From assembly GCF_030704535.1 (NCBI RefSeq), contig NC_081818.1, forward strand, positions 28,435,001 to 28,499,000: a DNA stretch of 64,000 bases. Reading direction: 5' to 3'. Of this stretch, positions 44,731-57,000 are shown piece by piece. The notes under the pieces are model-generated. The model did not search any database, was not told where the DNA came from, and saw only the letters and a list, made by a program, of their open reading frames with translations. Position 1 is the first letter of the stretch, and each line of letters starts with the position of its first letter. The translations under genes and the position numbers were made by a program. This DNA is from Vitis vinifera (lineage: Eukaryota; Streptophyta; Magnoliopsida; Vitales; Vitaceae).

Positions 44731-46430
44731 AACTGATGATCACCTTAATTTGAGTTGCAGTGATCGACTGCATGGATTCTGCATCATTGGGTCTTTTTAT
44801 ACACATTTTTGGTTGAAAGCCATGTAAGGTAAATAATCTCCATTTCAATACGTGTTTCTCAATCCAGGCAATACTATTTTTAGCTAAATCTATCCCATTA
44901 ATTATTTCATCATTTCATTATCTCAAACCGCAAAATAAATAAATATAAATAAAAAAGAAAAGTTATTTAGACTTAAAATGATTATAGAAAAATTTTACAA
45001 TTAGAGAAACAAATTTTAAAGCTTCCCTTTTAATTAAATAATTTATTGTTCTTTTTTAGTTTTAGGGTCAACTAACTCTAAATGAATCTTGAATTATGAT
45101 TCAATGGTTGTAGATATGTAACAAAAGAGGCATTGGATCGGCATATGGTATGTAATTGATTCGTTTATTAAATTAATTACCAGAAAATTTGCTACATATG
45201 CATTGAAAAATATGTTGAAGAATCAACAAGAAATGCAAATTAGACTAGAAGGTTTAGGAACAATTATGTCACAACCAATAATATTAAGATTATATGTATA
45301 TTAGTTTCTGAAAGTTTAAAGGAAAAGAGAAAAAAAAATTATAATTTTTATGAAAATTTATTATTTGGTTGTCCCTCTCTCTTATTTGGTTTTCCCAAGA
45401 AAGGAAAGAAAGTAAATTAATTTGTATACACAAATTTCTCATAAGAAAAAATTGTGCTTAAATTAAAATTTTATTAATTTAAGGAATGATGTGAATATAA
45501 TTTTTATTTTGATCTATTATTCTTTCTTTCCCTAAACTCAACCATGAAACAAGACATTGCAATTGTTCAAATAAAAGTTCAAAAATTTTACTTTGATTTT
45601 ATAACGGATCTTAAGAAAATATGATTTCCCATATATTCGTAATGAAATCCTACAGAATCCAAATCACTACAAATGATTTCTTATATATATATCTATATCA
45701 AAAAATGAATCCTTAGAAATTGAAACCTGATTTTCAAATACTCAAAATAAAACTTTAGAAATTGAAATCAGAATTTTCTTAAGCTTCTCTACATTATCAT
45801 TTAGGGAGAAGGACAACTAGACTATGACGACATGGTGGTAAGAAGTTCGAAAGGTTAGAACTTAAAGCTTGATCATGATTTTCATTTTTCTTGTTTTTAA
45901 CAAGTCATATATACTGATTTAACTGTAAATGTGAAATGAAGTAAAGGAAATTTTTTTTCTTCTCTATTACTTCTAACAAGTCGCAGGTCAAAAAGTCATT
46001 CAAAGAGTTGAAAAAAAAACCAATAATAATTTTGATCTTTCATAGTAATTTAGGCAATAAGTGATTCTTCTACGTGATTATCACAAGTCCATCCTATTCG
46101 GTAATTTTTCCCACGTAGAAATAGAATATTTTTGCTACCTCTCTCAGAAATGCTGATATGCATACATTGGAGGAAGCCCATGAGAATCCCCATACCCCCA
46201 ATTTGCAAATTCAAGACAAAAACCCCCCTTAATGACATGGGTGACCGAAATGAAAATTCTCTTACCTTGCTGGACTGACCAATGCAACTGCATGTCAGGA
46301 CATCCAATGCCAAAGCCTGATCTTTCCATGGATTAACATTCAATGAAATCTTCCTCTCATCTGGGTAGATAAAATGATTATGATTTGCTTTAATATTATA
46401 ATTCTGATAGGTTTTTTTTTTTTCAGTGTA
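44731..46430 (-). repeat. MMP-B duplication block, upstream part, copy 3
   Basis: Matches 22297-24960 in the same orientation, with a shorter middle: text equivalent to about 23290-23815 is absent between 45540 and 45545. It ends at about 46430 where the sequence turns into an inverted partial copy. Confidence 0.7.
46140..46345 (-). other. recurrent exon-like MMP-flank element, copy 3
   Basis: Near identical to 24650-24850 and inverted relative to 38966-39150. It retains the ATGGAAAGATC start (46329) and the donor-like CAGCAAG|GTAAGAG. Confidence 0.5.
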
Positions 46431-46891
46431 ACTTTCTCTTCCTCTTCAGTCTTCAGTTCTTTTTCATGCATTCATTCTTGGAGGTCTCTTTACATTCAAT
46501 TTGGTTATTTTCCAATATTTGGGGTTGATTTTTTTGGGGTTTTCCAAGTACCCATATCTAAATTTTAACTTTTATGGGTTAATTAATGTCTTTGTCATAT
46601 TTTCCAATTTGTGGTTTCTATATTTGATAATTGACATACTTGTAGTTCAAGTATATTGAGTTCATAACTAGACAATAATTTTTTTTGTAAATTATGATTC
46701 TTTGTCGAGGTTCTCAAAAAAGGCTTTTTATTTTTTTTTAAGGCTCAATTCATGAACTCTAAGAAAAGGAAATTCCTCATGCATTTCAATTGGTTTGGGA
46801 ATAAAATATTTGTTTAATCCTAAAATTTGTTTATATATATCAACAAAAAATACTTCCTTCAAAATTTTCTAGGATTTATTTATTTATTTAG
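46431..46891 (+). repeat. MMP-B duplication block, partial copy 4, left part
   Basis: It corresponds to about 39790-40225 in plus orientation (TTTCTCTTCCTCTTCAG, CCAAGTACCCATATCTAAATTT, GGATTTATTTATTTATTTAG). It starts abruptly at the inverted copy 3, making a fold-back junction, and continues at 52932 after two inserted elements. Confidence 0.65.
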
Positions 46892-47900
46892 GGATTGCTA
46901 TTCGTAACATCCCTTTTACTAAACGTAACATTTTTTTGTCATATATTTTTTTTTCACATATACAATTTTTAATAAAAAAAAAAAAACTCTCTCTAACCTT
47001 CTCTCAATATATTAAACCTAAATTCTAGTTAATTAAGGCGAATCATATATGAAATATAATGAATGACGAAATTCAATCATCTAATGACAATTTTCAAGTA
47101 AGATTTATAACTTTCATTTTTTTTTATAAAGAAATATATATATATTTATAAAAAAAAAAAAAACCGGCGACCTGGGTGGGGCTTTGACATTTTGGGAGGC
47201 GACAACGACGGCGACGATTAGGGTTTGGAGCAGAAATGGAAGTCGGCGACCACCGACTGCAGTGGTTGGGCTAAATTTTTTGCTTATAATAATTATAAAA
47301 ATTGAAATTTTTTTATTGTTTATAATAGTTACTAAATTACTTTTCGTTTATAATTGTTAGAAAATTCTTCATGACATAAGTTTTTGCTTATAATAATTAT
47401 AAAATTCTAATTCTTTTATTTGTTTAAATTATTTACTAAATTACTAATTTTTTTTGTAAGAAAACACTATAGTAGCCACATGAAAAACAATTGAGTGTGA
47501 AAAAAAAATAAAAGAAGTGAAAAAAAAAAAAACAAAGTTAACGTGGGGGGAGGGGGGGTTGGGAAAAAAAAAAAAAGTGCATTATGAGACGTGAGGTTGG
47601 AGAGGAGAGAAGAGAGAAGGGGAATGAATAAGAAGGGGGGGGGGGGGGGGGGGGGGGATTGGGTGGGTAGAGATGAAAATGAAGATAAAAATAAAAGAAA
47701 AAAAAATGCTAAAATGTGGGGTGAGGGTTGGAAAAAAAAAATAAAAAAGGAGTGAAGGTTGGAGAGGAGAGAAGAGAGAGGGGAGAATGAATAAGGGATG
47801 ATAGTTTAAGAATGTAAAATGCTACCTTAGTAAAAATGGTGTTAGTTTAGGAATATAAAATGCTACCTTAGTAAAAATGGTGTTACCAATAGCAATTGGG
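46892..47900. mobile_element. DNA transposon with terminal inverted repeats (MULE- or hAT-like)
   Basis: The left end GGATTGCTATTCGTAACATC...TTTTACTAA pairs with the reverse complement of the right end CAATTGCTATTGGTAACACC...TTTTACTAA. It splits the stretch that reads ATTTATTTAGCCTTCATTTATAAAACC at 40215 and leaves TTTATTTAG and TTTACGTATTTAAG at its flanks, probably a mutated target duplication of about 9 bp. The interior has a GC-rich patch (47165-47270), purine-rich repeats around GAGGTTGGAGAGGAGAGAAGAG (47590 and 47755), and a 23-G run. No transposase is present. Confidence 0.7.
47635..47657 (+). repeat. run of 23 G
   Basis: An uninterrupted homopolymer of 23 G. It could form a quadruplex or be an assembly or sequencing weak point; its exact length is uncertain in any read-based assembly. 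Confidence 0.9.
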
Positions 47901-47931
47901 TTTACGTATTTAAGCTTTTATTTATAAAACC

Positions 47932-48104
47932 TGTTGAATATAATGTATTTATAGTATATTATCTTTCCTTGTTAATATAGGTCACATGTATGGTAGTTAG
48001 GACTCCTAACCTTGTATATATATATATATCTCTCAATTGTAAGTGCACATTTTTACATGAATGAGAATTAAGGTTTTTCTTCTTTCTCTCTCTCTTTCTC
48101 AACA
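47932..48104 (+). repeat. 5' LTR of the Copia element at 47932-52926
   Basis: It starts TGTTGAATATAATG and ends CTTTCTCAACA. It contains a TA-rich core (GTATATATATATAT) and a CT-rich end. Confidence 0.95.
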
Positions 48105-51100
48105 TGGTATCAAAGCCAAAGGAGAAAACCTAATCTTTTTTTCGGTTTAGCCGTGTAATCAATTCCGGCAAACCGTCCAGTGACCGTGTTTCACTCCGGT
48201 CCCCTCATTTTCTTCCCGAACCACTCCGGACAACCTCATCGCTGTCGGATCTCCACCACGCCGGCAACCTTTTCCGGTGAAATTTTTCGGCGACCTATTT
48301 TCCGGGAAACGACCATATATTCCGAAACGCCGGAGGCTGATCTACACGCCAATGGAAACCCCACCGGAAACCGGCATCTCACGCGCCCCCACGCGCCGCT
48401 CTTCTCCTTCGGACTGTCACCCACGCGCCGGCGAGTGACGGCGCGTGGCTCACTTTTCGACCACTTTCGACACCTTTCCAGGCTCGTCCGGCGCCGTCTT
48501 GGCCTTCTAGCCCTCCGGCAGTCCTCCCCGAGCCCTGCATCTCCATTTTTTCCCTGTTTTTAGCTTTCTTGCCATTCCGGCCACCTCCGACAGGGCTCCC
48601 CCCCATCTCCACGGCTTGGGTGCTGCTTCTCTTCCTCTCCAGGGCTCTCTTCGATCCAAATACGTGAATATGACCACCAAAAATCAGATCTTTACCTCTG
48701 TTATCTCTGGATCTCTTATGATTACCTCAGAGAAATTGGTTGGCAGTGAGAATTATCTCTCCTGGTCTGCCTCTGTTGAACTTTGGTTCATGGGTCAAGG
48801 TTATGAGGATCACTTGGTTACCCAGGAGGCAGATATCCTTGAGGTTGACCGTGTACAGTGGAGGAAGATAGATGCACAGTTATGTAGTGTATTATGGAAA
48901 TCGGTTGATCCCAAGATTCTTCTTCATCTTCAGGCTTATAAAACTTGTTTTAAATTTTGGACTCAGGCCAAAGGATTATACACGAATGATATCCAGCGTC
49001 TTTATAAGGTGGCTTCTGCTATTGTCCATATCAACCAATAGGACTTGGATCTATATACTTATATTGGTCAGATTGTCTCTCTTAAGGAAGAGTTCTTGAC
49101 TGTGATGCCTCTTACTCCTGATGTTGGGGCTCAACAAACACAGTTTGACAAGTTCTTCATGGTCCTTACTCTTATTGGCCTCCATCCGGATCTTGAGCCT
49201 ATTCGTGATCAGATTCTTGGTAGTTCATCAGTTCCGTCCTTGGATGATGTGTTTGCTTGCCTCCTCCGTATCTCGTCCACTCAGACTTTGTCATCTGATA
49301 GCGCTTCAGATTCTTCTGTGTTAGTTTCTCAAACTACCTCTCGAGGAGGACGTAGTGGTACTCGAGGTAGAGGCCAACGTCCTCATTGCACCTATTGCAA
49401 TAAACTTGGCCACACTCGCGATCGTTGCTATCAGTTACATGGAAGACCTCCTCGCACTGCCCATATGGCCCAGTCCTCTGATTCTCCGCTGCCTCAGCCT
49501 CCGAGCTCCTCCGCATCTCAGACATCTCAGGCTTCTATTGCCTCTGTTGCCCAGCTTGATAATGCCTCTGCCTGCCTTACCCACACATCTTCTCTTAGAC
49601 CCTGGATTCTAGATTCTGGAGCATCTGATCACCTATTTGGTAATAATGATCTTTTCTCCTCTATTACTACTACCTCTGCTTTACCTACTGTTACCTTAGC
49701 TAATGGTTCTCAAACTGTGGCTAAAGGTATTGGTTTGGCCCTTCCTCTGCCTTCTCTACCTCTCACTTTTGTCCTTTATACTCCTGAATGTCCTTTTAAT
49801 CTTATTTCCATCAGCAAAATCACTCGTACTCTTAATTGCTCTATTACCTTTTCTGATAAATTTGTGACCTTGCAGGACCGGAGTACGGGGAAGACGATTG
49901 GCATAGGACGTGAGTCTCAAGGCCTCTATCACCTCACCTCAGATTCATCTCCTGCAGTTTGCATTTCCACTTATGCTCCTCTCCTCATTCACAATCGTCT
50001 GGGCCACCCTAGTCTCTCCAAGTTCCAGAAGATGGTTCCTCGTTTTTCCACTTTGTCGTCGCTTCCGTGTGAGTCATGTCAGCTTGGGAAACATACTCGT
50101 GTCTCGTTCCCAAAGCGTTTGAATAATCGGGCAAAGTCTCCTTTTGAGCTTGTCCACACTGATGTTTGGGGTCCTTGTCGGACTGCGTCTACTTTAGGAT
50201 TTCAGTATTTTGTCACTTTCATTGATGACTATTCTCGATGTACTTGGTTATTTTTAATGAAAAATCGAGCTGAGTTATTCTCTATTTTCTAGAAATTTTA
50301 TACTGAAATCCAAACCCAGTTCAATATTTCTATTCGTGTGTTATGCAGTGACAATGCCAAGGAATATTTTTCAGCCCAATTTACTTCGTTTATGTCTCAT
50401 CATGGGATTCTTCATCAGTCTTCTTGTGCTCATACTCCTAAAAAAAATGGGGTAGCTGAACGCAAGAATCGACATCTTGTTGAGACAGCTCGTACCCTCC
50501 TCCTCCATAGTAACGTTCCTTTTCGTTTTTGGGGGGATGTTGTTCTTATCGCTTCTTATTTGATTAATCGTATGCCCTCCTCTGTCTTACACGATCAGAT
50601 TCCTCACTCCCTTCTCTTCCATGACCAACCACTTTATTTCCTTCCTCCTCGTGTCTTTGGTTGTACTTGCTTTGTTCATATTCTCACTCCTGGACAGGAC
50701 AAGCTTTCCGCCAAAGCCATGAAGTGCCTCTTCTTGGGATATTCCAGACTTCAGAAGGGTTATCGTTGTTATTCCCTTGAGACTCATCAATACTTTATCT
50801 CCGCTGATGTCACCTTCTTTGAGGACTCACCATTCTTTTCCACCACTTCTGAGTCTCTTCCTGTTTCTGAAGTCTTGCCCATTCCCATTGTCTCCCCACC
50901 TGATGCTATGCCCCCTCGACCACTTCAGGTTTATCATCGTCGCCCTCGTGTCGTTGCTCCTCTCTCTTTTCTTGAGGCACCTGCTGACTCACTTCCTATC
51001 CCTTCGGCTTCACCTGCCCCGGCTCTGCCTTCTCCTAATGACTTACCCATTGCTGTTCGGAAAGGTACTCGCTCTACTCGTAATCCTCATCCTATTTACA

Positions 51101-52755
51101 ATTTTTTTAATTATCATCGATTATCTTCACCCTATTTTGCTTTTGTTTCTGCTATATCCTCTGTTTCTCTTCCAAAGAGCACCCATGAAGCTCTTTCCCA
51201 TCCAGGTTGGCGACAAACAATGATGGATGAAATGGCTGCTCTGCACTCTAATGACACTTGGGATCTTGTTGTTTTACCCTCTGGTAAATCTACAGTTGGT
51301 TGTCGTTGGGTCTATGCAATTAAGGTTGGTCCTGATGGTTAGGTTGATCGCCTTAAGGCCCGCTTAGTTGCTAAAGGCTATACTCAAGTTTATGGTTCTG
51401 ATTATGGTGACACATTCTCCCCTGTTGCCAAGATTGCTTCTGTCCGCTTGCTTCTCTCCATGGCTGCTATGTGTTCTTGGCCTCTTTATCAGTTGGATAT
51501 TAAAAATGTCTTCCTTCATGGTGATCTTGCCGAGGAAGTTTATATGGAGCAACCTCTTGGTTTTGTTGCTCAGGGGGAGTCTGGTTTAGTGTGCAGGTTA
51601 CGCCGTTCTCTATATGGCTTGAAACAATCTCCTCAAGCATGGTTTAGTCGTTTTAGTTCTGTTGTTCAAGAGTTTGGCATGCTTCGCAGTACAGCAGACC
51701 ATTCAGTTTTTTATCATCATAACTCCTTGGGGCAGTGTATTTATCTGGTTGTTTATGTGGACGACATCGTCATTACAGGCAGTGATCAGGATGGTATTCA
51801 GAAACTAAAGCAACATCTTTTTACCCACTTTCAGACCAAAGACTTGGGGAAACTCAAGTATTTCTTGGGAATTGAGATAGCTCAATCTAGTTCTGGTGTG
51901 GTCCTTTCCCAAAGGAAGTATGCTTTAAACATCCTGGAAGAAACCGGTATGTTAGACTGTAAACCGGTAAACACACCTATGGATCCGAATGTCAAACTTG
52001 TACCAGGACAGGGGGAGCCTTTAGGAGACCCCGGGAGATATTGACGGCTCGTAGGTAAATTGAACTATCTCACCATTACTCGTCCAGACATTTCTTTTCC
52101 TATGAGTGTTGTTAGTCAATTCCTACAGTCACTATGTGATAGCCATTGGGATGCCGTAATCCGCATTCTTCGATATATCAAAAGTACACCAGGCCAAGGT
52201 GTATTGTACGATAACAGAGGTCATACTCAAGTTGTTGGTTACACAGATGCAGATTGGGCTGACTCACCCACAAATAGACGTTCCACTTCAGGGTACTGTG
52301 TTTTTATTGGAGGTAATCTAATATCTTGGAAGAGTAAGAAACAAGATGTAGTGGCTAGATCTAGCGCTGAAGCCGAGTATCGAGCTATGGCTTTGACAAC
52401 ATGTGAACTCATATGGTTGAGACATCTTCTTCAGGAGTTGAGATTTGGAAAGGATGAACAGATGAAACTCATCTGTGATAACCAGGCCGCATTACATATT
52501 GCATCCAATCCAGTCTTTCATGAAAGGACCAAGCATATTGAAGTTGACTGTCATTTCATTAGAGAGAAGATCGCATCAGGATGTGTTGCTACAAGTTTTG
52601 TTAATTCAAAGCATCAGGATGTGTTGCTACAAGTTTTGTTAATTCAAATGATCAACTAGCAGACATCTTCACTAAATCTCTCAGAGGTCCTAGGATTAAA
52701 TATATTTGTAACAAGCTTGGTGCATATGACGTATATGCTCCAGCTTGAGGGAGAG

Positions 52756-52926
52756 TGTTGAATATAATGTATTTATAGTATATTATCTTTCCTTGTTAAT
52801 ATAGGTCACATGTATGGTAGTTAGGACTCTTAGCCTTGTATATATATATATATCTCTCAATTGTAAGTGCACATTTTTACATGAATGAGAATTAAGGTTT
52901 TTCTCATTTCTCTCTCTCTCTCAACA
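52756..52926 (+). repeat. 3' LTR of the Copia element at 47932-52926
   Basis: Almost identical to the 5' LTR; bounded by the purine tract on the left and the AAACC target duplication on the right. Confidence 0.95.
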
Positions 52927-52931
52927 AAACC

Positions 52932-53270
52932 TATATAGGGAAAATAAATTTATCATGTATTTTCAATAGATTTAAAAGTAAAATATATGTTTAAGTCTAA
53001 ATTTTGTTTATACATTCATTTAAATATGCCTTTTATTCTCTTTCTTTTTTGATATAATGATCAAATGTTAATTTAAGCACAATTTTTCTTTATGAGAAAT
53101 TGGCGTATACAAATTAATTTATTTTGTTTCCTTCCCTTTATTTGGACAACCAAATAAGAGAGAAGGAGATCCAAATCATAAATTCTCATAAAAATTATAA
53201 TTTTCGTTTTCTTTTTCTTCCCTTTTATTTTTCTCTTTTCCTTAATATATATATATATATATTATTAATT
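52932..53270 (+). repeat. MMP-B duplication block, partial copy 4, right part
   Basis: Continues 46891 across two insertions: TATATAGGGAAAATAAATTT, GATATAATGATCAAATG, then CTTTATGAGAAATTGGCG and GACAACCAAATAAGAGAG, matching 40250-40400 and 41335-41480. It supplies the empty site for the cassette at 40411-41325. No MMP gene follows. Confidence 0.7.
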
Positions 53271-54079
53271 TTCAACTTATCAAATGCTTAGATATTATTA
53301 ATTTTCATAATATAACTTGTCACTTTTGAAATAACAGTTTACTGAACATTTAACTGATTTTCCTTGCAACTGATTTTTCATTCAATACAAGTTAAAAGTG
53401 ATTTTTGAAAGATTGGATTGTTAAATGATTTTTTATTTAATAAATTCAATATATTGGACGATTTTTATGTGATGAATTGAATCTACTGTAGGAGTATTAT
53501 TTTGGGTCATAGCCATTGTATGAAAATAACCTTCTAGGGGAGGATGACCCACTAACTGGGGTCCAAGTTCCAACCTCAAAGTCCCCTTCAACCCACTGGA
53601 CGGATTCTTCTAACAATAGGAGGAAAAAGGCAGAGTTTGTAGGATATAATATCAGGCTATTCATCAAGACTATATAGTTTTTATGATAAGTTGATAACTA
53701 GTTGCGATTTCTTGCACCAAAAAACCAAATTTATCACCAAAATGCTGTCTGAATTTATGCCGGAATAATCACTTTGACTCATTCTTATCAAAACTTTAAT
53801 TTTTCTTGCACATGATATTCGGATTCATCTTCATTGTTATTCATATTCTTGTGTATTAAACATAGCAAAATGTACAAAAGTTGATATCATAAAACCTAAA
53901 TGTTCGTTCATCTTGTAAACAAAAATTACACTACGCGCGTAAAAGAAGGGAAAACAAGAGCATTTGGAAAACCTGTCATTTTCGCTTACTAAAACACGTC
54001 AAACTCCAGAGGAAAAGAAGAAGAACAAATTGAAAAGCTCATGTACACAGTTCTCTCATCATGCTAAGCAAGTTCATTT
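53271..54079. other. unassigned spacer, right end of the MMP cluster
   Basis: Contains a TA-rich stretch near 53245 and otherwise unique-looking AT-rich sequence. 53860-54079 is probably the 3' flank of the transporter gene on the minus strand. Confidence 0.45.
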
Positions 54080-56781
54080 TCAGCTTTCACTGTCCAATTC
54101 ACTCCGGCTCTTGTAATATTTACACAAGAGCATATACAGAAGAAGGCTGAATGTACTGGACAAGGCTAAAAGCCAGTAGTACTTGTCTAGCCTGGCTTCT
54201 CTCATGTCATCTGAGAACCAACCTTGTCTTCCTCCTGAACTTGTGAAAATTTCGATCAGCCATATCAAGAAGGCGCTCATGAAGCTCCCAACTCCAAAGA
54301 CACTAGAGTAGAGTGCTATTCCCATTGTTCTCATTCTGATAGGAACTTCGCCATAAAAGAACTCTTGCATACCAACAACGGTGAAGATGTCTGCGATGCC
54401 CAAGATAATGTACTGAGGCAGCAACCAAAAGATGCTCAATGGTACTGTTTCTGACTGTGATTCCAGTTTGGAGCTGATGCTAAGCCTCTTTTTTTCCACA
54501 AGTGCTGCAATTACCATAGCTATGATGGAGAGGACCATCCCAATCCCCATCCTTTGCATTACATTGATGCCTTTCTCCTTTCGGGTTATCAGCCTTGTGA
54601 ACGGGATCAGAACTTTGTCGTACAGAGGCATTAGGACAATTATGGACACTGTAATTGCGCTCTGCAGCATTGCTGGTGGAATAAGCAAGTTTCTTCCAAT
54701 GTTCCTCTTCATTGTCATGCCTTGTTTTGTAAAGAAGGTTGCTGGTTGCTGGAAAATTACTGCAAACATTAGAAGCATTGTCCATATGGGAAAGAGCCGC
54801 AACACAACCTTTATACTTTCGGGCAGGTAAATGCCACTCTTATGGTTTTCGGCCAAGTCCTTGGTGTCGCGACAAAGGGGCTTCTCTTGGAGCCTATTGT
54901 AAGCAAGAAAACACATTGTTAGGACTAAAGATTTTATAAGATGAAGCTTCTTGGAATAGTGGAAGAGAACCTACTCTAACTCAATCACATGGGATGATTT
55001 GTTAGCTGGCAAGTTAATTCCACAATTCATCATTTTTGATGTGATTGCTTTGATGGCTTGAACTATGGTTTCAAGGGTCTTCCAGTTGACATCCCTATCC
55101 TGCCTATATGTGTAAAACCGGGTTCCACATGAGAAAAATGCAATAGATGCGATCATTACGATGGTGGGGATGGCAAATCCGATTCCCCAACCTGATGTGT
55201 CTTGGATATAGGACATGACTGTGACTCCCAAGAGGCTGCCACTGCAAATACCGAAGTACCACCATTGGAAGAACAAACTCTTGCTGTCAGGATTCTTCTC
55301 ATCTTTGGTACAAGGCAAGTCTTCTTCGGTTTCGAGCTGGTCTGCTCCAAAGGCCTGCAATGATGGGTTGTATCCACCTAGTCCGAGCGAAATCAAATAA
55401 AGGGACCAAAAGAGGAATGAAGAACCGCTGGTTCTGTCTTCAGGAATCCATGTCCCCACCAATGCTGTTGATGTCAATGCCAATAACCCCTTAACAGAAT
55501 GAAGAAGAGAAATTTTAGTTTCACAAGTAACAAATTCATTCCAATACAAGAACTTTGAAAAGGGCATGAGACAATTAGGAAGAATACTGTGACTTATTTT
55601 ACATATTTAGCATAGCTCTATTGCAATTGTTTGGAATGTGTCCCAAAGCTAAATCTATCTTCAATCATGCCCACTGGCCTTGCCCAATTTGCAACCGTGC
55701 ACAGTCCCCACCTTGCTCCTTGAACCTAAAATGCCTCGTCCCCATCAAATTTCAGGCTAAACCCACCAGATGATGGAATCATTTCTGAAATGCCCATTTC
55801 CCAAAACTTAAACTTGGTGTAATATTCCAAAGAATGTAGATGAAACAATGTATGAATTAAACTGTTAAAAATATTTTAACAGCAGCGTTACGCACACTAC
55901 CAAAAGGAGGCAGAGAGCAAGAGGAGATTGAGGGGGCAGAGGATCTGCCTTTGCTCAGACACACAGTTAAGTCCATTACAAAAGACTAAATATATAATAA
56001 CCCAAAAGGAGTGCATGATGACTCAGGCTCCATCATGTTAATGGAAACCTTTCCCATTCTTTATTCACATGGTCACTCCCTGCCCCTTTCCAATAACTCA
56101 GGTTGCAATCTACATGATTAATTACACCTAAAAATCTACTGCACCAGAAATTCAATAAAAAAAAAAGAGAGAAGTAGAAGAAGAACAAGAAGAAGAAGAA
56201 GAAGAAGAAGAAGAAGAAGAAAAGAAACTCACTATAATATAGAGAAAAGAAGAGGCCAATATGGTGGAGTACCGATACCAATAAGAATCTGCAAGAGGGG
56301 CCACCAACAGTGCCAACATAGACGTTAAACCGCACCAACTATTCACCGTCTTAGCCGCTGTTGAATTGCTCATCTTCACAACATCCGTGAGATAAGTGAC
56401 CAAATTTGATACCACCCCTTTGAAGGCAAACCTCTCCATACCAGCCACCACTGTCAACAAAAATAAAAACACGAATTCAAGCCTCTTTCTTGCAATCGTA
56501 TATCATCAATTATAAATTCACTAGTCTTTTCTAACAAATTCATTCCGCCCAATGCTAAAACCCATCAACCAAACCAAGATTTCCTCCTCCTTGAGGACCA
56601 TTGATGGGAAATACTTATATGGGTGTTCAAGATCAAGGAGCATTTCAAATGGAGTTCCCTTGCTTAATCAGATATAGACAGATAAGGCTGAAAATGTAAA
56701 GAAGATAAGAATGTACAGATAATTACCTATAAGAAGAATACATGGCTTGTTGAGTCCCCTTGATCTCTGTCCTCCCGCCAT
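54080..56781 (-). CDS. NRT1/PTR family (NPF5-like) transporter, four exons
   Basis: A proton-coupled transporter of the NPF/POT family (peptide, nitrate or other small solutes), integral to a membrane. Exons on the minus strand are 56781-56727, 56450-56233, 55489-54975 and 54893-54080. All introns have GT...AG ends, the joins keep the frame, and the total is 1602 nt (533 aa), a normal family length. Exon 1 encodes [18 protein letters not shown]. Exon 2 has the first helices ([18 protein letters not shown]). Exon 3 includes [11 protein letters not shown] and [12 protein letters not shown]. Exon 4 holds the second half ([40 protein letters not shown]) and ends SELDSES. The family motif ExxER reads AGMER here, so the first Glu is missing; as I recall, this also occurs in some NPF5 members. 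NPF5-like is the best fit; the substrate is open. A pyrimidine-rich microsatellite follows the exon 2 donor. Confidence 0.93.
56177..56224. repeat. (GAA)n microsatellite in NPF intron 2
   Basis: About 12 GAA units, reading TTC on the transcript, beginning about 10 bp after the exon 2 donor site (56232). It is likely polymorphic and could influence splicing. Confidence 0.85.
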
Positions 56782-57000
56782 GAGAAGTTGAATCAATGCT
56801 CTGAGATTAAAAGAACCAAACAAGAAAATATCCAGTCTGCTGAGAGCCGAAAACAAGCACTACAAAGCCATCTCTATGGCCTCCAATCCTCGGTTACTAT
56901 TTTTTTCCATAATATCCCTCATGAAAATGGCTCTAAAGTTTGTTTTTTGGGCCTAATGGGACACTAGATTGCCACTATAAAGCCATACTTATAAAGAGAG
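56782..57000 (-). promoter_or_regulatory. NPF gene 5' region
   Basis: Sequence upstream of the ATG at 56781. On the minus strand TATAAG-type text occurs around 56985-56993 (plus strand CTTATAAAG), a possible but weak TATA box about 200 bp before the ATG. No other element is recognised. Confidence 0.3.

Larger units (their letters stand above)
47932..52926 (+). mobile_element. Ty1/Copia retrotransposon with short LTRs (fossil)
   Basis: LTRs lie at 47932-48104 (173 bp) and 52756-52926 (171 bp), with a perfect target duplication AAACC (47927-47931 and 52927-52931). A Met-tRNA-type primer site (TGGTATCAAAGCC) starts at 48105 and a purine tract (GAGGGAGAG) ends at 52755. Order is gag (about 48.67-49.5 kb; CX2CX4HX4C knuckle near 49.4 kb), protease (DSGASDH near 49.6 kb), integrase (about 50.0-50.7 kb), reverse transcriptase (about 51.2-51.95 kb; YVDD near 51.76 kb) and RNase H (about 52.2-52.65 kb). 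It is broken, with about five breaks. The LTRs differ by a few substitutions and small length changes, so it is fairly young. A GC-rich leader lies at 48170-48640. Confidence 0.95.

Noticed and set aside
48180-48563. GC-rich open frame before gag of the second Copia element
   Set aside because: Lies in the leader between the primer site and gag, Pro/Ser/Arg-rich, no motif; probably untranslated leader.
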